The position numbers and the translations under genes are program-made. DNA of 64,000 nt, from positions 186,001-250,000 of the forward strand of contig JAAEAF010000277.1 in assembly GCA_011037195.1 (NCBI GenBank), written 5' to 3'. The stretch comes from Triatoma infestans (Eukaryota; Arthropoda; Insecta; Hemiptera; Reduviidae). The notes under the pieces were generated by a model. The model made no database searches. It had not been told where the DNA came from and saw nothing but the letters and a program-made list of their open reading frames with translations. Positions 11,653-22,700 of the stretch are shown here, piece by piece (position 1 is the first letter of the stretch; each line of letters opens with the position of its first letter).

Positions 11653-11912
11653 TATTTTCTCTTACACCTGTAAGAGACAATATATTAGTCACATCAAATT
11701 TTCTAAATTCGGTTCAAAACCGGAAATACTTGTTTTCGAAATCCCCTAGATATGAAAAAAAAAATGTATTTGACAAGAAACCTGTAAAATATGAAGGCAT
11801 TTAAATACTTAGCACAAATTTGGAATTTGAAGGAAAAAAATTAGTAATTTCGAACAACGAAAATTACAAAAGAAGAAGACGTGTGAGAGTTTCCTCGCAG
11901 TTTTTTCCTTTT
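11653..11912 (+). mobile_element. Family T element, internally deleted
   Basis: The left palindrome reads CTCTTACACCTGTAAGAG (11659 to 11676). A shortened post-hairpin block (CAAAACCGGAAATACTTG, AAATCCCC) follows, then a decayed right terminus GAAGACGTGTGAGAGTTTCC. Bridge and modules are missing, leaving about 260 bp. The palindrome is changed on both arms relative to other copies, yet stays symmetric. Confidence 0.6.
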
Positions 11913-12315
11913 AATATTTGTAATAATTTCGGTTGGCATTAGTTTAATGGAGTTGGCCAATTAGAAATAGTTTTCGATATGACAGTTCGATACTTGTATT
12001 GATCAATATTATTTTTAGCTTGGCTGTTAGGGGTGGATTAGGGACACACCTTCTAAATGTATATTTGGATAATCCACGTGATGTGACAGGTAATAACTTG
12101 TTAAAGTAATTAACTCTGCAGACAGCCTCCTCTACAAATTTTATTATCATGTTACTCAACCATTGTCATTATTAAAGTACGTTCTTTTATTTAACTTTAT
12201 TTTATTAAGTTAAACCAAAACTAGTAATGCAGATGGACTTAATGTCCAATCAGGTGACGTGGATGGAAGGGGGGTTATAAAATACTTTACTTTAGATTAC
12301 TCCAATTTAAGATAA

Positions 12316-12600
12316 AAAAAAAATTTGGTGTGAAACACTCACACGAATTAATACTCCTGTTAATACAATTGTCTATAAAATGAAAAATTGGAAAAACACT
12401 GAACCAACTCTCTGCATTTAAAATTTAACGCCACAAATTCCATACAACTATCCAGAAACACTTTTTTTGGTAAAACTTATTCAAATAAAAGTGATACGTT
12501 TTTATCTATGCTCCAAGTTTAAAGGAAACGCGAAAACTGGAGGGAAAACAAATCAGTACATTCGCACTTGCGGTTGATGGATTTTGGGCGGTAGATGAAC
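12316..12600 (-). mobile_element. Family T element, partial, minus strand
   Basis: A right terminus (TTTGGTGTGAAACACTCACA after an A-run) is followed by inner tail and module sequence, ending at TTCGCACTTGCGGTTGATGG, the reverse of the module opening. It abuts the LINE remnant on its right. Confidence 0.6.
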
Positions 12601-12850
12601 CTAGGCAGCTCTCGATGGATCCATTTGAAGCAGGGCCTGTACTACATTAGCAGGATCTCTTCAATACCAACCACACCAAGTGTGACATCTTAACTTTCTT
12701 TCTTCTTGCGGTGGTGTTCCTAATCGGTGTCCCACCACGTATTTCGTTCTATCTTTCCAGAATATTGCATCTTAGTTGCTTGGATTAGACTTTTATGCCA
12801 CTGTGTAAGCGTCCGTGTTTTTCTGGTACTAAATGAGCATAGGAAGGTGT
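12600..12850 (-). pseudogene. Reverse transcriptase remnant, non-LTR (RTE-like), C-terminal part
   Basis: Minus-strand translation gives PIQATKMQYSGKIERNTWWD and then stops and frame changes. The same block in the better-preserved reverse transcriptase pseudogene at 25.8 to 26.6 kb reads VIQAIKVPYLRKIEGTKS, so the shared pattern is IQAxKxxYxxKIE. In RTE-like elements this block follows the catalytic palm and precedes the C-terminal end. The fragment is dead: no continuous frame, no catalytic residues present. The assignment rests on one short block, so another non-LTR clade is possible. Confidence 0.5.
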
Positions 12851-13267
12851 GTCGAGTCCAGATATTTATGTCTTCTTCAAAATACAGTTAAGGACAAACA
12901 CCGGCAGTGAACATTAACAATCCACAGTATCAAACCTTTCTCTTATTATTATTATTTCTTGTTTTGTTTTGTCAGTGAAGCCATCCTCGCTTTAGGTAAG
13001 CTCCAAGTTATTGCGTCATCCGCTGCACTCTTTCTTGTGTTCCTTCAATCCTTATTAATTTCATTACCCTAAGTAGCTTCCTCTCCTAACCCTCATTACT
13101 TCAGTCATGAATTGAATTGGAGATCTAGGTCAGTTTTAGCCATTATCTAGTACATCATTAACTGCGATTTCATATCCATAACTTAGACAGAAATCTAAAG
13201 TCTAAAGTCAACTTGTTATTTATTGAAAACTGAATATTAAAGTCACCTAATAACACATCCTTAGACG

Positions 13268-13455
13268 GCATAAATTTTTTCCAGAAAAATGTTTGAAATA
13301 AAAGTTATGTTTTTTTATATATTGTTATTTCAAATCGTTGGAGCCGTTTCCAGAAAAATCCTGCAAAACTCCGCAAATCTATTCGATTATATAGTATTTC
13401 CAGTTAATAGCTTTTCTTCAAACTAGGAATTTTAGCAAAGAATGTATTTTAATAT
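13268..13455 (-). repeat. Family T module fragment, minus strand
   Basis: Contains CCAGAAAAATGTTTGAAATA, AAATCGTTGGAGCCGTTTCC and CTTCAAACTAGGAATTTTAG, which are the reverse complements of the module core. The ACCGGAAGT site is lost (TATTTCCAGTTAAT). Confidence 0.55.
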
Positions 13456-13488
13456 TAAATGAGCAATAGAACGATTGTAGTAAGACCT

Positions 13489-13561
13489 AGATTAGATTAG
13501 ATTAGAAACGGTGCGGGCGAGCCTCATTCCACTGCGAGCTAGAAGACGAGGAGACCTAGAA
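13489..13561 (-). mobile_element. Short LINE/SINE 3-prime end with TAATC-type tail and target duplication
   Basis: On the minus strand a short GC-rich stretch (GGCTCGCCCGCACC) ends in repeated TAATC pentamers. AGACCTAGA occurs on both sides (13489 to 13497 and 13553 to 13561), a plausible 9-bp target-site duplication. The size, simple tail and duplication fit a severely 5-prime truncated non-LTR insertion. A comparable pentamer tail occurs at the LINE end near 49.9 kb. Confidence 0.5.
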
Positions 13562-13924
13562 GAGAAAGTAATAAATAGGAATTTACCAAAAGTTTTTAAT
13601 TATGCATACAATAATTCAGTTTTTCATTAAGAAGAGGTATAATAGGTAGGCAAAAGAGAAAAAAAGTAAAGAAAAAAAAGAGGTTATAATAAATAGGTTG
13701 TTTATATTGCAGCATTACATTTTCACTAAAAGATATAACGAAGGTAAGGAAAGAACAATAGAAGAAGAACGGCCAGAATAAGAAATAAAGGATAACGGAC
13801 TGAGTGTTTACCTTTATCTCTACTTCAAGGCAAGATTAGAAAAGTTTTTAAGCATTTATAAATTAGCCCCCACAACTGGGTACATTTATAGGTTACTTCC
13901 TATTATATGTTTTGAGCCTTGCTA

Positions 13925-14790
13925 TCACTGGACATTCATTAAATCTCTATCACTTTTATTTCGAAAAATGTTCTCGGGAAAATTTATTTTTGAGGTAGTT
14001 CGGGGGGGGGGGCATTGATGTCAAGCTTCTCTATACAGTACACATCAGTACAATGTACGGTTTTTACCACCTACATAATATTAATATATATTTTAAGCAT
14101 TGCTGGAATTCCAAATTCGAAAATAATCGATTGTTGAAACTGCAACTTTACTAGTATTGATCTTTTGAGTTATTTTTTTATTTTGGAATTTTTTCGAGAA
14201 CGATTTTCTCTAAATTTGAAAAGTTTGCACAGATAAAAACGTACCATTTTTATTTGAAATTGTTTTGCCAAAAAATAGTCATTTTATTTAACAAGTGAAA
14301 AATGTGGGACTTTTACCACTCGAGTTCGGAATTTGACCGCTCGAGCGCTGCGAATGCACCAAACTGTGCACGAGTGTTGTAAAAAATACTTCGCTCACGA
14401 GTTAGATATTTTCTGGAATCGTATGAAATTGGTTCTTAATTTATATGAATATAAAAATAAATACTCTCTCTCTATAACCTCCGTTAGGTATAACCTCAAA
14501 TCCACTGTATCTGGGATTTGTTTTGATCTTGTTTACGTGTATTGCCGCTAGATGTCGGGCTAATTGCAATAGAATGATGTTACTTTTACACACTAGTGAG
14601 AGAAAATAGTTGTAAACTCACTAGTGAGAAAATGGAAGTATTATAAAGTTTAGATTCTCCCATTCTGTAAATTGAAGGCAATTAGACTTCTAATTAAAAT
14701 TATATGTTTAGTAAGGAATTAGAATTATCGTAAGAGAAAGTCGTGTGACTGCTTCACACCCAATTTTTTTTTTTCAGAATTACGAAATAT
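13925..14790 (+). mobile_element. Family T element interrupted by an insertion, type-2 tail
   Basis: The module core (CTATCACTTTTATTTCG, GGGAAAATTTATTTTTGAGG, poly-G, TTTTTACCACCTACATAATA) runs from 13950 to about 14290. The tail (GATTCTCCCATTCTGTAAAT, then ATTATCGTAAGAGAAAGTCG and the T-run) resumes at about 14650. The left end is missing. The intervening piece is listed separately. Confidence 0.65.
14295..14645. mobile_element. Unidentified insertion inside a family T copy
   Basis: About 350 bp separate the two halves of a family T copy and match neither. The piece contains CTCGAG twice, and near its right end two copies of CACTAGTGAG with following A-rich sequence (about 14592 and 14619), the second forming the palindrome CTCACTAGTGAG. 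A 72-codon ORF crosses it but resembles nothing I know. It could be an unknown small transposon or older host sequence between two T pieces. Confidence 0.35.
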
Positions 14791-15009
14791 TTTTAAACAA
14801 CTAGAAAAATAATTTATTTATTTGTATTGAATTCAGTTAAACAGTAATGGAACTTTTCCGCAATAAATAAATTAAAATAAAAAAACAGTGACTACACAAA
14901 AATGATAATGGAAGAAAATGGAAAAAGAAGGACAAAAAATGGTGAATTACTCTACAAAAACAAGTAGAAGAAGTAAATAGTTGTCTAGTATTGATTGCTT
15001 TCAGTCCAT

Positions 15010-15215
15010 CCGGAGGGGCGTCTCATAGTCTAGTAGCTCACAAACAAGAATAGCAGAGAGTTTCCACATTCGGCCCCGCTCTGTCCCGAGCCCTGGGAGG
15101 ACCCCGCCGTATAGGAGACCGTCGTCGTCCTCTTCTTGCTCTTTGGTACACGTCCAGAGTAGAGAGAGACCCAGTTTGGCCAGCCGGTAGAGGGTGGCAG
15201 TCGGGGATATATGCT
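15010..15215. other. GC-rich island, unidentified
   Basis: A stretch of about 200 bp is clearly GC-richer than its surroundings, with GGCCCCGCTCTGTCCCGAGC and GGAGGACCCCGCCG. No tRNA boxes, ORF or known repeat could be recognised. It could be a decayed retroelement or an exon. Confidence 0.3.
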
Positions 15216-15374
15216 AACTTACATAACTGAAAACACGTGCTACAGTTACAACATCTCTAGTCCTTCATCACACCCCTCCCCCAATGTTGCGTAACTATTG
15301 TCTCGGAATAAGATTTTTTTTTTTTGTTTTATTTAGTTTCTGCAGTGTTAGGGACTTTACTTGTTCTTCTTTAC

Positions 15375-16020
15375 CAAAAAGAATATTAAATTTAATTCTA
15401 AACTAATTAAATATATATATCAAGAAATTTTCTTTAAAATTGCAACGTTACAATGTTTAGTTGGACTGGACTTGAAAATATTCTTGGGGATTTTACTTGT
15501 ATACCTGAGGGGCCTTTATGTGGAGCGCTGTGTGTTAACAGCAAGAAAACTTGAACAAACTAACTGACAAACCCAGTGCTCGTCAAAAATCAATTTTTTT
15601 TGGAAAAATGTTTCAAATAAAAGTGATCAGTTTCTATCTAGGCAGCAAGCATTCGCATTCCAAGTTTCAAGAAAATATTGTTATACCTTTTTTCGAGAAA
15701 ATTTCAAAAAACTCAAAACTTATTCCGTCAAATCGCACTTTCGGTTGACCGATTTTTTCAGATTTGGAATTCTGTCAATGCTTTTTCCAGTGTATATTAA
15801 TTAATATTATGTAATTCGTAAAACCTTATATTGTACTGAAGTGGTACTTCAGAGGAGCGCACAAAGCTCAATTCCCCCCAGAACCTCTAAACAATATATT
15901 TTCCGGGGAAAATATTTAAAATAAAAGTGAAAGATATTTGTGTGTTTCTAGATAGTATGCGACGTTTAAAAGAAATCGTTGGAACCGTTTTCGACAATAT
16001 TACGAAAAAATGAAAAAAAA
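15375..16020 (-). mobile_element. Family T element, minus strand, type-1 tail
   Basis: The reverse type-1 tail comes first (AAATTTTCTTTAAAATTGCA, TTTACTTGTATACCTGAGG, TGGAGCGCTGTGTG), then two modules in reverse: GTCAAATCGCACTTTCGGTT at about 15726 and ATCGTTGGAACCGTTTTCGA at about 15976. The right terminus and left end are not visible. Confidence 0.62.
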
Positions 16021-16254
16021 CATTCAGTATTGTATAGATATGATGTTGTGGGATTGTAAGGCAAGGTTTGCGTACACAGGATCAGGATTTGGGGCAATCA
16101 GTTCCCTGGTAATTCCTGAACGGAATATCAAGTTGGAGCATTTTTTGAACGTTTCGTTTTCCATTTAAAAGGTTATTCGTTCAAAAATATTTTTACTTTA
16201 TCTAATTGATATAATAAACTGAAACTTTTCGCAAGGGTTTTTATTAAGATCCGC

Positions 16255-16330
16255 GACGCCTCTCACTTTTATTTGAAATATTTTTCAGAGAAAATTGATA
16301 TCAAGCCAACAGTAAAAATTTCCCGAGGTG
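16255..16330 (+). repeat. Family T module scrap
   Basis: CTCACTTTTATTTGAAATAT and TTTTTCAGAGAAAATTGATA match the module core on the plus strand. Confidence 0.45.
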
Positions 16331-16630
16331 AAAGAAAATTTGCCAATAATAATTTCGTAGCATGTAATTGCAATTTAGTGAAAGACATGTGGATGTTTTC
16401 ATGCCGGAGTTTTCCATACCATATTTTCAAGGAAACAAAGTGAAGAAATTAGCTGAAAAACCAGAGGGAAAAATGTGCGCGATATGGTGTAATATTTTTG
16501 AAGTACAATTTCAAACCCCCTTTTTCTTTTATATAAACACCAGCTGGTTTTGATACGTTTACCCCCCACTGCCCCCGTAGACAAGCCATACAGCTCGGAA
16601 GTGTATGGTTCCCTCTACTAAACGACCCTT

Positions 16631-16820
16631 CTAAAAATAGGTGGCAGTACTCTTCTCTTCATACCGGTGCACTAGACAGACAGACGGTCGGTACACACCG
16701 CTGTTCTTGTAGTAGTAGTAGTAGTAGTAGTATTGTTTGCGTGTGATATGCACCACCGTTTTTCTTCTGGTTACTATGGCAACCATTCTATAAGCACTCT
16801 GGTGGGTATCACGTGCTTCA
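16631..16820. promoter_or_regulatory. Cluster of animal-type regulatory motif matches (speculative)
   Basis: A MEF2-like CTAAAAATAG (about 16631), an (AGT)8 tract (about 16708 to 16731), an RFX X-box-like GGTTACTATGGCAACC (16769 to 16784) and an E-box CACGTG (about 16809) lie within 190 bp of moderately GC-richer sequence. These are consensus matches only; no gene is seen next to them. Confidence 0.25.
16708..16731. repeat. (AGT)8 trinucleotide microsatellite
   Basis: About eight perfect AGT units. On the minus strand they read as polytyrosine in an ORF that has no other support. Confidence 0.92.
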
Positions 16821-17084
16821 ACCAAAACTTTTCATCACTCACCCATCGGCTTCACAGCTTTCAAAATAACTTATTTTTCAGTTTCTAACTCAAATCAATA
16901 TTACGCTGCTAATTCTATTTATCACCTGGTTTTCCCTTATTTTAATATTAAAGTAATAGTACAAAAGGAGATTAATTTTATACAGTTCTCAAAAGCTTTA
17001 ATTTTTACTTGTTTCTTTTCTTTCACTGGTTTCTAATTGACGGTTCAATATTGCAATAATTACTCATTATCTATCCTTGATCCT

Positions 17085-17222
17085 CAGAGCTCCCTTAAAA
17101 TAAATTCCCCTAGGATAATATTTCAAATGAAACTAATATACATAATTGTACTTTGTTATGCTTGCCTCAGGGAAAATCATTGGAGCCCTTTTCGAGAAAA
17201 TTACGTAGAACTGAAGAAAAAA
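17085..17222 (-). repeat. Family T module fragment abutting the next copy
   Basis: AATCATTGGAGCCCTTTTCG followed by AGAAAATTACGTAGAACTGA is a reversed module. It runs straight into the A-run of the next minus-strand copy, so module sequence lies immediately outside a right terminus: a head-to-tail junction. Confidence 0.6.
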
Positions 17223-17615
17223 AATCTGGTGTGAAACACTCACACGACTTTCTCTTACACAAATTTAAGTGACATATTTTCTTCAAATTTGCAATTTTTA
17301 CTAAATATTTACTTGTCTTCAGTTTTATATCAATGGGTGAACCATAAACTTAATAAAATGACCTGTTATGAGGGAACCATACAACACTTCCTCAATGGAC
17401 TTTCTCGGAAAAAAGATTCCCAGCAGAAGTGATAATCCTCTGCATTCAGAGTTTGTGTAATACATGTATTAATTGAAATCCGTCGGTGTTTTTATGAATA
17501 AAATCGTAGAAAATTCAAATAACTTCAATATAAAACGCGCTTCCGGTCAATCGATTTTCTTCAAACGCAGAATTTTCACAACATAGTTAATTCTTATTAA
17601 TATTATTTAGATGAT
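17215..17615 (-). mobile_element. Family T element, partial, minus strand
   Basis: The right terminus AATCTGGTGTGAAACACTCA plus CACGACTTTCTCTTACAC is well preserved. The tail and one module follow in reverse, to the module opening CGCTTCCGGTCAATCGATTT (about 17540) and a further 70 bp. The left half is absent. Confidence 0.65.
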
Positions 17616-18115
17616 AGAATTATTGTATAATAAACTTTTCTTCTTCTTTATTTTTATTTTATTGAAATTTACAGCTGTAACAATAGATACAACAAGTCAA
17701 TTATAATGATAGTCAATATAATGACGGGAGGTTAGATTGGAGTAGGCACCCAGTGGTGACACTCCATTATCATGCAACGTGTTACATTACTTTACATTGT
17801 TTCATCGTGTCCATGACAATAGTAGATCATGAGGTAGGTAATCACCTCTTCAATCTCCTTAGGGGATTACCTGGCTCGATGGATAAAATACCAGATAAAA
17901 AACTTTCTTAGACTTGGAGTTTTTAGCTATACATTAAATTAATTTTATGTATGCGATGCAGTCCACATAGTGTGCTACTAAAGACTGAAATCTAGCATGA
18001 GCTAATGCAATCAAAATCTAATTTCTCGCAACAACATAAAAAAAAGGAATCGAACTAATTATTAGTTCATGAATAAGCGTTATATTTTGAGAGTTTCGAA
18101 AACCACAGATTATGT
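17616..18115. other. No recognised feature
   Basis: AT-rich spacer. A short stretch at 17720 to 17900 is less AT-rich and contains ACCTCTTCAATCTCCTTAGG, with no match I recognise. Confidence 0.4.
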
Positions 18116-18172
18116 AACTATATAAACTGGAGTAAGAGAAAGTCTTGGTGTTTCACACCAGATTTTTTTAAT
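18116..18172 (+). repeat. Family T right terminus alone
   Basis: GGAGTAAGAGAAAGTCTTGG then GTGTTTCACACCAGA and a T-run. The stretch to its left is not recognisable as family T. Confidence 0.6.
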
Positions 18173-18319
18173 TTCGTACACCAGAGGATCTCAAAATCTC
18201 TATTAGGAAAATTGGACTAGGCCCATACACCCATACATTACTTCTGGAGCATTCCACCAGGAGGAAGAAACAAAAAATCATTTCACAGTTTTACTTCTAT
18301 TGTTTATTTGTCTGCTTTC

Positions 18320-18597
18320 TGGGCTTATGTTTTCCTCTAATGTGCTATATAATTCGGTCAACTAAATCATATTAATGTGAATTATTATAATTTACCACAA
18401 TTCCCAGTTTAATGAAAATCGGTTGACCAAAAGTGCGACATTACTGAATAGGATCTTCAGTACTTTTTGATTTTCTCTATAAAAGTAATAAAAGTCGGTA
18501 TTAAACACTAATAAGAATTGTTAAGTGTGAAGAAAATTTGCCATTTCGCAGTAAGAGAAAGACGTGTGAGTGTTTCACAATATTTTTTCGTTTTCTT
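18320..18597 (+). mobile_element. Family T element, right part
   Basis: TATGTTTTCCTCTAATGTGC, a module opening GGTTGACCAAAAGTGCGACA (about 18420), a GTATTAAACACTAATAAG tail and the right terminus CAGTAAGAGAAAGACGTGTG with GAGTGTTTCACA. The A to C change in the module removes the ACCGGAAGT site. Confidence 0.6.
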
Positions 18598-19018
18598 TTT
18601 AATCAATGAACCAGAATAAATTTTTAAAGAAAATCTGCAAAAAATAAAATAAAAAATAAGGAAATCAAAGAAATATAAAAGGCAAGACAAATAAGATATA
18701 ACTTTTTGTTTCATCTTTTATTCTTCTGTTCCATCTCGTGACGACAATACAAAGTAATACAAATGGGGGGGGGGAATTACAACGAAAAAAGAAAAAAATA
18801 AGTTAAAGAAAAAAGAAAAGAAGGTAAAATTAAGTAGAATCCTTGGAATAAAGATTGGAATCTTCTTTTGAATAATCGTGCAGTGCAATTACGTGAATTT
18901 CTTTGGAATAAAAGGAAGAAGTCATTTTTACTTGTATTACAATTTAAGAACTGAATCGATTTTCAAGAGCAAGAGAAATAGGGTAGGGAGCATCTCATTA
19001 GATCTTGTCTCTACTGAT

Positions 19019-19650
19019 AAAAACAAAAAAACTGGTGCGAAACATTCACACGACTTTGTCTTACTCCAATGTAGTAACACAAATTTGTGCAACGTTTTTA
19101 ATGTTTAGATGGACTGGCCTTAAAAAAAACAAGGTACGGGTTATACTTGTATATTTGAGCAGCCTTATATGGAGCGCTCTATGTCAAAGTAAGTAAGCTT
19201 GTGCAAATTTAAATTTAAACTAAATTGATAGCCCACAAAAGCCCCACTAAAAATCGATATATTCTGTAAGTCGCACTTCCGGTGAACTATTTTCTTCAAA
19301 TTTTTGAATTCTATCAATGCGTCTAATATGTATTAATATTATCTGGACGGTAAAAACCATTAATTATACTGTAGGGTACTTTAGTGGAAAGCAAAACACT
19401 ACAGTTCCCTTCAGAAACCACCAAAGAAATCAATTTCCTTGGGAAAATATTTCAAGTCAAAAAGTATTTATGTATATATTGCACTTCCGGTAGATGGACT
19501 TTGCCTGAAATCTTCGTGTCTGATTCGTCTGTGTTAGTACCAAGTTTGAACGTTCTGAATTTTTCATTTTTGAGATATTCCGTTAACGCACAGGGACCGT
19601 TTGCTAAAAACTTTTTTTTTTCGTACTCAACACACATTTGGAAAATTTGA
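19019..19650 (-). mobile_element. Family T element, near-complete, minus strand, type-1 tail
   Basis: Right terminus (ACTGGTGCGAAACATTCACA), a type-1 tail in reverse (AATGTTTAGATGGACTGGCC, ATATGGAGCGCTCTATGTCA, AATTTAAATTTAAACTAA), module with GTCGCACTTCCGGTGAAC (about 19262), a shortened second module with GCACTTCCGGTAGATGG (about 19480), and the bridge in reverse (TACCAAGTTTGAACGTTCTG). The left terminus is not preserved. Confidence 0.68.
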
Positions 19651-20109
19651 CTTCCTCTTTAGTAGCAGCAATTTATTACTGTTATATTTGAGGAAATTAC
19701 TATGAAAAACTCTCACGAATTAGTTTATATCTCTTACTGCTAAATAGAAGAAGATAATTGTGTCAGATTTTGGAATTTTAAATTTTCGCTGAAAATATAC
19801 GTTCTTTGATGTAAGTCCTAACACCTTGAATACGGCATTTTTTTTTTGTTGGGTTTAGATAAGGAAAATGAATGAGGAATGAGTCTGTGACTGCACAGAT
19901 TTTGATATTTTTAATTGGATATCACTTACGGAAAACATGAATGAATATTTTTTATTTTTATATATTTGCGAATTTTCCTTGAACGTAGCTACAAGAATTT
20001 TCTTTCAAACTTTCCTCATAATTTCCAAGAAATTTCCTTTCCTAATGGAGGTTTTGGCGGAGTTGGAACGTGGGCAAATTTCTTGCCATTTCAGTTGACA
20101 AATATACCG

Positions 20110-20220
20110 TGGACATAATTTTAATATCCAATTATGTGCATTATTAGAATTCCAAATTTGAAGAAAATCGATTTACTGTGAAGGTGCAGACTTTACCGTA
20201 TTTGTTTCTGGGTTTGGAGA
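20110..20220 (+). repeat. Family T module scrap
   Basis: TAGAATTCCAAATTTGAAGA and AAATCGATTTACTGTGAAGG match the end of one module and the start of the next. Confidence 0.45.
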
Positions 20221-21639
20221 TTTTATTAGTAGAGGGAATAGTTGTAATACAACCAATATTACCATGTGTCCAACCTTACTATTTATCATGACCTCAACAT
20301 ACCTTTCTTTTCCGACTTTAACCACAATCCGATATAAGAAATTCCATAACACCTTATCCACACTCTAACTCCGGCCGTCGCCTTTCTTCCCAAACCTCCC
20401 TCCGAACAATTCTCCTTGACGTCTAAAGTGACAGTGGTTTCTCGTGACTTGCTGGCGAGATTGATATGGAGGGAAGTTCTTTTTGCGGAATGCTACCACT
20501 GAGTGGCTCTAGGTTCTACACTTTATTATGTTTGTTTCCTCTAACCAAGTGTTATACTTGTGGCAAATCTTTGCCATTGTAATAATAATAATAATAAATA
20601 TACTGTATGTTTCTACCAACTGAAAGAAGTTGTATTTTTATTGCTTTAGAATATTTTCTAAATTTGAAGACTCTGCTAACTGGGAAGTGTGATTTTAAAG
20701 GCCAAGGTAACTCAAGTTTGTCGCGATTTTTTTCGAAAACAATCATGGTGTTTTTCTGTAAACATGGAATGCAAATTGCATATATATATATATAACCTAT
20801 CACTTTTTTTGGAAACTTGTTTTAGAAAAACAAAAATATTTTAAGGTGATTATGGGAAATATGATTTAGTTCGACTAACACAAACAAAAGCTAAACATTT
20901 TTTCAGTTAGTTTTTCTTTTTTTATACAGTACTTTGTTTTAACGGAAGTATTTTAACAACTAATAATCTGAATATAAGATTTAATGTGTGCAGGATTATT
21001 ACATTAAATAACCGGATGAGGTCCCCATATTAAAGGGCTCCTTTATAACTAAAAACTTTTTATGATTAGAAAACTTATGGTTTAACTTTAGTGTAGGCGT
21101 AACTTTGTGACAGTGATTTAATAAAAAGAAGTAAGGGTGTTTTGTTAGTCTGTGGTCTTAAAGTTCATTTATTTTCTTAAATAAAGTTTTTTTTAAAAAA
21201 AAAAAAAAAGTTTTGCAAAACAAAAAGTATATTTGATTTATAGTTGATATTGATTTATATTTGCGAGTTTCTGTCACTGTAAGTTCTGTCAGTTGTAGAC
21301 GGAAGAGGATTAGCCAATTCTTCAATGATCTTCAGCGACCTCGCGAAGACCCAGTCCAACAGAATGAATAAAACTTAGTACTGCAACATTTACACAACAC
21401 ACAAAGAACCTGGCAGAGGTAGCTATTGTGTGGACAAAATTGGACCCATAATCGACATCATAAAGGAGCCAGTCATAATTGAACTTTTAGGTCATCTCTC
21501 AAATTCAGTCGTTAAATTCTATTCAGATTTCAATTTACATTGAACTTTTGAATGTCCTATATGCGTGAAAGTGGACATAATAAATTAATTAAATAATAAA
21601 TAAATAATCCACTTAAAGAGAAAATCAAAAATTATTAAG
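20221..21639. other. No recognised gene; possible old repeat remnants
   Basis: A GC-richer piece at 20290 to 20470 gives a 62-codon minus-strand ORF (VLWNFLYRIVVKVGKERYVE) that could be retroelement debris, but I cannot place it. The remainder is AT-rich with (AAT)n and (AT)n tracts. Confidence 0.3.
20580..20598. repeat. (AAT)n microsatellite
   Basis: Six AAT units; an (AT)n run also occurs at about 20777 to 20793. Confidence 0.85.
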
Positions 21640-22440
21640 CTCATAGTGTCTGTGTGAACAGAAAACTCAAAATACAAAAAATCGCAGAAAGTTCGAACTT
21701 GGTATTCTGTTTAGGCACTACCACCCACCGCATCGGTTTTCCGTGCAAAATCCATCAACCGGAACTGCATTTTTTTTCGTGACTTTCTTCGAAATTGGCC
21801 TCAACGTGTTCTTTTAAACTTGGTATACTCTCTCTACACACATAGATACTAATCATTTTTATTTAAAACATTTTCCCGGGAAAATTGATTTTTGGGGGGT
21901 TCTGGGGGGGAACAGTATAGTAGGTAGCATTACATGCTTTCCTGTAAAGTACTACTTCAGTATAATGAATAGTTCTACCATCACTTGCACAGTATTAATA
22001 TACATTAGATGCGTTAATAGAGTTCCAAATTTGGAGAAAATCGGTTAACCAGAAGTGCGACTTTGCAGAATAGGGTTTTGAGTTTTTTTTCTGTAATTTT
22101 CTCGAAAACAGTTACAATGATTTGTCTTTAAACTTGGTGTGCTTGCTGCATAGAGAGAAACGTATCACTATCATTTCTCTGAAAAAATTAATTTTAGAGG
22201 GATATTGGGGGATCTGTCAGTTAGAATTTAAATTTGCACAAGCTTACTTAATTTTGACATAGAGCACGCCCATATAAGGCCGCTCAGGTGTAAAGTAACA
22301 AAAATCCGCATAACCATTTTCAAGGCCTGTCTAACTAAACATTGTAATGTTGCAATTTTAAAGGAAATTTCTTGATTAAATTTTATTAATTAGAAGTAAG
22401 AGAAAGTCGTGTGAGTGTTTCATAGCAGATTTTTATAATT
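21640..22440 (+). mobile_element. Family T element, 5-prime truncated, type-1 tail
   Basis: Begins in the TG/bridge region (TGTCTGTGTGAACAG, AAAATCGCAGAAAGTTCGAA), then two modules opening at CATCAACCGGAACTGC (about 21750) and GGTTAACCAGAAGTGCGACT (about 22042), the full type-1 tail (GCACAAGCTTACTTAATTTT, GGCCGCTCAGGTG, CTAACTAAACATTGTAATGT) and the right terminus AAGTAAGAGAAAGTCGTGTG. It is one of the best copies for the tail segment. Confidence 0.72.
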
Positions 22441-22700
22441 TTATCAATAAAATTGAGATCTTTAAATGAAAATCTGTTAACCGGAAGTAGGAATTTAGAA
22501 GAACAGGTTTCTTGTGTTTTTCAAGATTTTCTCGTATACATTTCAACAGTTTTCTTTTAAACTTGAAATACTAACTACATAAATCAGTTACTTTTATTTG
22601 GAGCGTTTTATCCAGGAGATATTCATTTTTGGAGCTTCTGGTCCTGAGAAAACAGTAAAGAGAAAGTTTTGTAAAGTTTAATATCAGATTTTCTTTAGTT
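22440..22700 (+). mobile_element. Family T module plus tail, joined head to tail
   Basis: This follows a right terminus at 22397 to 22435 without spacer and contains GTTAACCGGAAGTAGGAATT, a module core and a second, decayed terminus CAGTAAAGAGAAAGTTTTGT. It is a tandem unit that contains one module only. Confidence 0.55.

Noticed and set aside
19384..19650. 88-codon plus-strand ORF
   Set aside because: It lies antisense within a minus-strand family T copy, and the same sequence in other copies has no open frame.
22397..22440. Bacterial-type intrinsic terminator (hairpin plus T-run)
   Set aside because: The structure is the repeated right end of family T in a eukaryotic window; there is no upstream gene.
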